Part shown: positions 22,955 to 26,670 of the stretch, piece after piece
Position numbering within the stretch: position 1 is the first letter of the stretch
How the letters are laid out: the number at the start of each line of letters is the position of its first letter
Source: HGM12587 sp964561705
GTDB taxonomy: Bacteria; Bacillota; Clostridia; Lachnospirales; Lachnospiraceae
NCBI GenBank assembly: GCA_964561705.1
Contig: CAZLQJ010000017.1
Span: 1-26,670, forward strand
Direction: 5' to 3'
Length of the DNA: 26,670 bases
Notes under the pieces: model-generated
Seen by the model: the letters and a program-made list of their open reading frames with translations, nothing else
What the model was told of the DNA's origin: nothing
The model's database searches: none
Position numbers and translations under genes: made by a program

Positions 22955-23236
22955 CTATTTTAAAGCAGCCAGAAACAACTCGTAAAAATCATCTTCTCCA
23001 TCCAACATCGGGGCATTTTCACCGCCGCCATTGGTGCTCCGCCGCATAGCGGCATAAGCTTCCTCGCCGGCAATGATCACATCCATTGGATAGATTTCAT
23101 ATCCTTCGCTTCTGCAGACAATGCAGAACTCATCCAAAGACTCATCTGCATGTTCTGTTTCCAAAAACTTTTTACGAAGTATTTCATCCTTCAAGGCTTT
23201 TTTTTGCAACTCAGCTAACATTTCTACAGTATTCAT
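22955..23236 (-). CDS. Small Nif11-like protein, function unknown
   Basis: A 93-aa protein. The first 60 residues resemble a Nif11-like leader fold: 'LAELQKKALKDEILRKKFLETEHADESLDEFCIVCRSEGYEIYPMD'. The rest reads 'STNGGGENAPMLDGEDDFYELFLAAL', an acidic amphipathic end. Nif11 domains are known as leader regions of peptide natural products, but this tail is not rich in Cys, Ser or Thr and no modifying enzyme gene is nearby. The family call is by eye. The ATG has no good SD and is 9 bp after the malic enzyme stop, so it probably depends on coupling. Confidence 0.7.
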   Translation of the reverse strand: MNTVEMLAELQKKALKDEILRKKFLETEHADESLDEFCIVCRSEGYEIYPMDVIIAGEEAYAAMRRSTNGGGENAPMLDGEDDFYELFLAALK

Positions 23237-23245
23237 TGTTCGTTA

Positions 23246-24427
23246 TTATGCATTCTGGATACGTGCAACACCTGTTTTCACAGCTGCATCTGCAACTGCT
23301 TTAGCAACAGTTTCTGCAACACGTTTGTCGAATGGATTTGGAATGATATAATCTGCGTTTAATTCTTCTTCGCTTACTAAGCTTGCAATTGCATAAGCTG
23401 CAGCAACTTTCATTTCATCGTTGATATCAGTTGCTCTAACATCCAAAGCACCTCTGAAGATACCTGGGAATGCTAATACGTTGTTGATCTGGTTCGGGAA
23501 GTCACTTCTTCCTGTTCCTACAACTGCTGCGCCTGCTGCTTTTGCTGCATCCGGCATGATTTCCGGTACTGGGTTTGCCATTGGGAAGAGAATTGGATTT
23601 TCAGCCATGGATTTTACCATTTCTTCTGTAACTGTACCTGGAGCGGAAACACCGATAAATGCATCTGCACCTTTGATTACTTCTTCTAATGTACCTTTTT
23701 CCATGTTACGGTTAGAAATCTTAGCCATTTCAATCTTTTCAGCATTCAGACCTTCTCTGCCTTCATAGATGGCACCTGTACGGTCACACATGATCACATT
23801 TTTCAGACCAAGGCTGATCAATAATTTAATGATTGCAATACCAGCTGCACCTGCACCTGAAGTTACAACTTTGATTTCATCCAATTTTTTGCCTGTGAAT
23901 TTTAAAGCATTTAATAAAGCTGCTGCTGTAACAACGGCTGTACCATGCTGATCATCATGGAAAATTGGAATATCACATTTTTCTTTTAACTGACGTTCGA
24001 TTTCGAAACATCTTGGAGCAGAAATATCTTCCAGGTTTACTCCACCAAAGCTTCCTGCTAAAAGTTCTACTGTACGAACGATTTCATCAACGCTCTTGCT
24101 GCGTACACACAGAGGGAATGCATCAACTCCACCAAATTCTTTGAAGAGTACACATTTACCTTCCATAACCGGCATACCAGCTTCAGGTCCAATATCACCA
24201 AGACCTAAAACAGCTGTACCGTCCGTTACGACAGCTACCATGTTGCCACGACGTGTGTATTTGTAGGAAAGATCTACATCTTTTGAAATTTCAAGACAAG
24301 GTTCTGCAACACCCGGTGTATAAGCAACTGCTAAATCTTCCGGTGTAGCAACTTTTGCACGACTGGTAATTTCCAGTTTTCCCTGCCATTTTTCATGCTG
24401 TTTTAAAGCAAATTCTTTTTTGTCCAT
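23246..24427 (-). CDS. NAD(P)-dependent malic enzyme
   Basis: A 393-aa enzyme that oxidatively decarboxylates malate to pyruvate and CO2. Signatures: 'AVAYTPGVAEPC', 'VVTDGTAVLGLGDIGPEAGMPVMEGK', 'LEDISAPRCFEIE', 'IPIFHDDQHGTAVV' and the dinucleotide-binding 'VVTSGAGAAGIAIIKLL'. It is the short bacterial form without a phosphotransacetylase-like domain. I chose ATG 24427 because GAGGAGA lies 7 bases upstream. It is 21 bp after the malate dehydrogenase stop. With that enzyme it can convert oxaloacetate to pyruvate, exchanging reducing equivalents (malate shunt). Confidence 0.95.
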   Translation of the reverse strand: MDKKEFALKQHEKWQGKLEITSRAKVATPEDLAVAYTPGVAEPCLEISKDVDLSYKYTRRGNMVAVVTDGTAVLGLGDIGPEAGMPVMEGKCVLFKEFGGVDAFPLCVRSKSVDEIVRTVELLAGSFGGVNLEDISAPRCFEIERQLKEKCDIPIFHDDQHGTAVVTAAALLNALKFTGKKLDEIKVVTSGAGAAGIAIIKLLISLGLKNVIMCDRTGAIYEGREGLNAEKIEMAKISNRNMEKGTLEEVIKGADAFIGVSAPGTVTEEMVKSMAENPILFPMANPVPEIMPDAAKAAGAAVVGTGRSDFPNQINNVLAFPGIFRGALDVRATDINDEMKVAAAYAIASLVSEEELNADYIIPNPFDKRVAETVAKAVADAAVKTGVARIQNA

Positions 24428-24448
24428 AGTAATTCTCCTCACTTTGTT

Positions 24449-25393
24449 TTAGATTAATTCTAAATCTTCTGCTAAAGCTCTCAATGTATTTACAGATGCA
24501 TCCATTGCAGTCTTTTCGTAGTAGTTCATTGGAATGCGAAGTGTCTGGTTGATACCATCCCAGCCAATACGGCATGGAAGGGAAACGGCAACACCTGCCC
24601 ATGGTCCAAAGCTTTCATCAAGAACATGTGCAACAGGAATGATCGCATTGTCATCTTTCATAATGGTTTCTACAATGTTTGATACAGACATCGCGATACC
24701 ATAGAATGTAGCACCTTTTAATTTGATAACTTCAGCTCCACCGGTCTTTGTGCGTTCTCCGATTTCCGCTTCATCGATTTCTGCTCCTACCTGTGCTGCA
24801 AAATCTTTTAATGGGAAACCGCCAACGCTTGCTGAACTAAATACTGGAACCTGGCTGTCACCATGTTCACCAATGATATAAGCATTAATATCTTCGATAT
24901 TTACCTGAAGTTTTTTGCTTAAAAGATAACGGAATCTTGCTGTATCAAGAGATGTACCACTTCCGATAACTCTTTCTGATGGAAGTCCGGATACCTGTTT
25001 TACTACCATTGTTGTAATATCAGCTGGGTTAGAAACAACAACGATCAATGGATTTTTTGCATATTTCATAATGTTTTCTGTGATGTCTTTTACGATCGCT
25101 ACATTTGTTTTTGCAAGATCCAGTCGTGTCTGACCCGGTTTTCTGGCAACACCTGCAGTAATAATGATCATCTGTGCATCTGCACATTCTTCATAACCGC
25201 CTGAACGAACCCAAAGATGTTTAAAAAAGCTGGTTCCGTGTGCAATATCTAATGCTGCTCCCTTTGCTCTTTCTTCGTTAACGTCGATTAAAACGATGTC
25301 ATTTGCCTGTTTACGTACCATCAATGTATATGCGATGGCCTCACCTACGTTTCCGGCTCCAATAACCACAATCTTATTTTTATGTGTTTTCAT
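24449..25393 (-). CDS. mdh: LDH-fold malate dehydrogenase (or L-lactate dehydrogenase)
   Basis: A 314-aa NAD-dependent 2-hydroxyacid dehydrogenase. NAD-binding 'VIGAGNVGEAIAYTL' with Asp37 (NAD preference), catalytic His177 in 'GEHGDSQVPVF', Asp150 and Arg153 in 'SLDTARFR', Arg90 in 'PGQTR'. The backbone looks like LDH ('KGATFYGIAMSV'). At the specificity position, where LDH has Gln (Gln102), there is Arg84 ('AGVARKPGQTR'), the residue of malate dehydrogenases. This and the adjacent malic enzyme favour malate. Database labels for close relatives may say lactate. ATG 25393 has GGAGGAG upstream; it opens the operon. Confidence 0.88.
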   Translation of the reverse strand: MKTHKNKIVVIGAGNVGEAIAYTLMVRKQANDIVLIDVNEERAKGAALDIAHGTSFFKHLWVRSGGYEECADAQMIIITAGVARKPGQTRLDLAKTNVAIVKDITENIMKYAKNPLIVVVSNPADITTMVVKQVSGLPSERVIGSGTSLDTARFRYLLSKKLQVNIEDINAYIIGEHGDSQVPVFSSASVGGFPLKDFAAQVGAEIDEAEIGERTKTGGAEVIKLKGATFYGIAMSVSNIVETIMKDDNAIIPVAHVLDESFGPWAGVAVSLPCRIGWDGINQTLRIPMNYYEKTAMDASVNTLRALAEDLELI

Positions 25394-25444
25394 AAGCTCC
25401 TCCAACTATTCTTTGTTATATTTTTATCAATTCACTCGATGATG

Positions 25445-25473
25445 AGTATAACATGTTTATAGAAAATATTCAA
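25445..25473 (-). promoter_or_regulatory. Sigma-A promoter of the mdh-mae operon
   Basis: Minus strand: -35 TTGAAT (25473-25468), 17-bp spacer, -10 TATACT (25450-25445) preceded by TGT, which gives an extended -10. The leader to the mdh ATG is about 45-50 nt. A TTGTGAA half-site of the Rex type lies just upstream at 25492-25498. Confidence 0.75.
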
Positions 25474-25503
25474 CAAATATCTGGTAAATTTTTCACAAAG
25501 ATT

Positions 25504-25983
25504 CTATTTATGGTAAGGTTCATGATTTCTAATTCGGAAACTACGATAAATTTGCTCCAAAAGAACGACCCTCATCAACTGATGCGGAAAGGTCATTTTC
25601 GAAAAACTCAATTTAAAATCTGCCCGATCCATTACTTTTTTTGCCAACCCCAGCGATCCACCAATAATGAATACCAAATGGCTGATGCCGCTGACATTCC
25701 ATTTTTCCATCTTTTCTGCCAATTCTTCCGAATCAAGCATTTTACCATCTATCGCCAGTGCTGTCACATAGGCGCCTTCTGGAATTTTTGCCAGAATCCG
25801 TTCCCCTTCCTTCTCTTTGATCTGATTTTCCAGATTCTCTGATGCTCCATCCGGTGTTTTTTCATCTGCCACTTCGATGATTTCCAATTTACAATATCTT
25901 GAAAGACGCTTTGCATATTCTCCAATTGCATCTGTAAAATATTTTTCTTTTATTTTTCCAACCGTAATTAGTGTAATTTTCAT
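25504..25983 (-). CDS. rlmH: 23S rRNA (pseudouridine(1915)-N3)-methyltransferase RlmH
   Basis: A 159-aa SPOUT-fold methyltransferase acting on the 23S helix 69 pseudouridine in whole 70S ribosomes. The start 'MKITLITVGKIKEKYFTDAIGEYAKRLSRYCKLEIIEV' and the knot region 'LVFIIGGSLGLAKKVMDRADFKLSFSKMTFPHQLMRVVLLEQIYRSFRI' are unmistakable. ATG 25983 has AGAGGA 6-7 bases upstream. It faces divergently from the two-TM protein gene across an 81-bp gap. Confidence 0.97.
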   Translation of the reverse strand: MKITLITVGKIKEKYFTDAIGEYAKRLSRYCKLEIIEVADEKTPDGASENLENQIKEKEGERILAKIPEGAYVTALAIDGKMLDSEELAEKMEKWNVSGISHLVFIIGGSLGLAKKVMDRADFKLSFSKMTFPHQLMRVVLLEQIYRSFRIRNHEPYHK

Positions 25984-26011
25984 TGTAAGTCCTCTCGAAT
26001 TTTGCTATATT
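25983..26011 (+). promoter_or_regulatory. Promoter of the plus-strand two-TM protein gene
   Basis: TTGTAA (25983-25988), 17-bp spacer, TATATT (26006-26011). The start would be near 26018. The -35 overlaps the rlmH start codon on the other strand. Confidence 0.5.
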
Positions 26012-26017
26012 ATTTGA

Positions 26018-26040
26018 TGTAGGAAATCTTTTTCCCTACA
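26018..26040. repeat. Inverted repeat TGTAGG...CCTACA in the rlmH/two-TM gap
   Basis: TGTAGG (26018-26023) and CCTACA (26035-26040) form a 6-bp stem with further A/T pairing inside. It would fold at the 5' end of transcripts of both directions, or serve as a dyad operator. Confidence 0.45.
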
Positions 26041-26042
26041 AA

Positions 26043-26071
26043 ATTATACACGAAGGAGAAGATTATGGCAA
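26043..26071 (-). promoter_or_regulatory. Sigma-A promoter of rlmH, inside the divergent gene's start
   Basis: Minus strand: -35 TTGCCA (26071-26066), 17-bp spacer, -10 TATAAT (26048-26043). The -35 overlaps the start codon of the two-TM protein gene (26065-26067). Predicted transcript start near 26036. Confidence 0.6.
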
Positions 26072-26514
26072 AACAATATATAGAACCGGAAAAAAGATAC
26101 GAGGATCAACAATCTACAGGGATTGTTTTTTCAGGAATGGGAGCTGTTGGAACCATTGGCGCAATTCTTTGTATTATGGATATTTTAAAACTTCCTTTCG
26201 GAGATTTTCAGGAATGGATTCTGCTGTTAATGTTTGTTTCCTGTTTTTTCTTTGGAATCGGCTCATTGATCCATGCTTCGAAGATCAAGCAGACGATTTC
26301 ATCAGAAAATGCCAAAGTTGCAGCTATGCGCCAGTGGATTGAGGAGAATCGCAACAGTTTCTGTACAGAAGAAACCTTAGATCTTCCTTCCAATGAAGCC
26401 TATTTTCAAAGAGAAGAAGAAATTCGCAATGCACTCCTTGCAAAATTCCCTGAAATCGACGAAAGTTTACTGGATATCTTCGTTGAAGAAACTTATCAGG
26501 CATTATTTGAGTAG
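26065..26514 (+). CDS. Conserved hypothetical two-TM protein
   Basis: A 149-aa protein with two predicted TM helices (about 20-40 and 49-70), a short positive loop after them, and a helical, acidic cytoplasmic domain (75-149). I do not recognise the family. ATG 26065 has AAGGAG 7 bases upstream. It is one of two plus-strand genes in the window and ends just before a bidirectional terminator. Confidence 0.75.
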   Translation: MAKQYIEPEKRYEDQQSTGIVFSGMGAVGTIGAILCIMDILKLPFGDFQEWILLLMFVSCFFFGIGSLIHASKIKQTISSENAKVAAMRQWIEENRNSFCTEETLDLPSNEAYFQREEEIRNALLAKFPEIDESLLDIFVEETYQALFE

Positions 26515-26515
26515 C

Positions 26516-26553
26516 AAAAAAAGGTGTAAGAACATTCCGTTCCTACACCTTTT
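26516..26553. terminator. Bidirectional intrinsic terminator between two-TM gene and folD
   Basis: GGTGTAAGAAC (26523-26533), 5-nt loop, GTTCCTACACC (26539-26549), an 11-bp stem with one mismatch (A-C on plus, G-U on minus). A run of seven A precedes it and TTTT follows, so it works in both directions, serving the plus-strand gene and the minus-strand folD. Confidence 0.9.
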
Positions 26554-26569
26554 CTTATGTCTTTATTTC

Positions 26570-26670
26570 TTATGCAAATTTTCTCATTGCTGCTTCTACA
26601 ACATGTCCAACAAGTACAGAAGTTGTTACGCTTCCTACACCGCCCGGAACCGGTGTGATTGCATCTACGA
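26570..26670 (-). CDS. folD: FolD, methylene-THF dehydrogenase/methenyl-THF cyclohydrolase (C-terminal fragment)
   Basis: The last 32 codons are in the window and translate to 'VDAITPVPGGVGSVTTSVLVGHVVEAAMRKFA'. 'TPVPGGVGxxT' is the C-terminal signature of FolD, which interconverts methylene-, methenyl- and formyl-THF. The gene enters from the right edge; its start is not visible. It uses the product of the 5-formyl-THF cyclo-ligase encoded near 16.5-17 kb. Confidence 0.93.
   Translation of the reverse strand, partial: VDAITPVPGGVGSVTTSVLVGHVVEAAMRKFA

Noticed and set aside
22955..23236. RiPP (bacteriocin) precursor gene cluster based on the Nif11-like leader
   Set aside because: No cyclodehydratase, LanM, radical SAM maturase, protease or transporter nearby, and the C-terminal part lacks a modifiable core.
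25499..25520. Intrinsic terminator after rlmH
   Set aside because: No GC-rich stem or T-tract is visible; transcription may read into the mdh promoter region.
1..26670. Mobile elements, CRISPR arrays, tRNA or rRNA genes
   Set aside because: No repeats with spacers, transposase, integrase or cloverleaf-like sequences were seen; all long frames are housekeeping or sporulation genes or their shadows.

Overview
The window reads as chromosomal DNA of a low-GC, endospore-forming Clostridia member, most likely a Lachnospiraceae. The grounds are conserved neighbourhoods (RNase G with a radical-SAM pair next to rplU; yqfC-yqfD-phoH-ybeY; rsmD-coaD), sporulation genes (yqfC, yqfD, spoVB-like, ylbJ), purine-rich Shine-Dalgarno (SD) sites and frequent TTG/GTG starts. 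Nearly everything lies on the minus strand in tightly packed operons. I see no tRNA, rRNA, CRISPR array, IS element or prophage. No gene-free stretch exceeds 300 bases; the longest is about 126 bp at 13771-13896.

Layout in the direction of minus-strand transcription, from the right edge. The 3' end of folD sits behind a bidirectional terminator. A small two-TM protein gene on the plus strand (26065-26514) diverges from rlmH. A promoter at 25445-25473 then opens a four-gene unit: an LDH-fold malate dehydrogenase, malic enzyme, a Nif11-like small protein and a Cys-rich DUF2284 protein, closed by a terminator hairpin. Next comes a sporulation/RNA-maturation run: yqfC, yqfD, phoH, ybeY and a SpoVB-family flippase. 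After that are a small membrane-anchored protein, a DUF896 protein, 5-formyl-THF cyclo-ligase, rsmD, coaD and an Ala-rich coiled-coil protein. The last of these collides tail to tail with plus-strand ylbJ.

Left of ylbJ lie an M23 peptidase, a small alarmone synthetase, an RsmF/NOP2-like rRNA methyltransferase, an RsuA-type pseudouridine synthase, a HAD phosphatase, YgiQ, a two-TM protein, an RluA-type pseudouridine synthase, recU, two small membrane proteins, the TIGR03960/TIGR03936 radical-SAM pair, RNase G, the L27 protease Prp and the start of rplU. The dominant theme is rRNA/ribosome maturation (RNase G, Prp, L21, RluA, RsuA, RsmF, RlmH, RsmD, YbeY), combined with sporulation envelope functions and central redox metabolism.

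The most interesting signals are regulatory. Three terminator-like hairpins (5359-5400, 17643-17672, 22342-22374) each place the SD of the following gene in their 3' arm and use the U-tract as the SD-to-start spacer. Three promoters have a -35 box TTGAC(A/T) that contains the TGA stop of the preceding gene, and one of them (rsmD) sits so close to the ATG that a leaderless mRNA is possible. The rlmH/two-TM pair appears to have face-to-face promoters. The mdh-mae pair looks like a malate shunt, with two poorly understood small genes attached.
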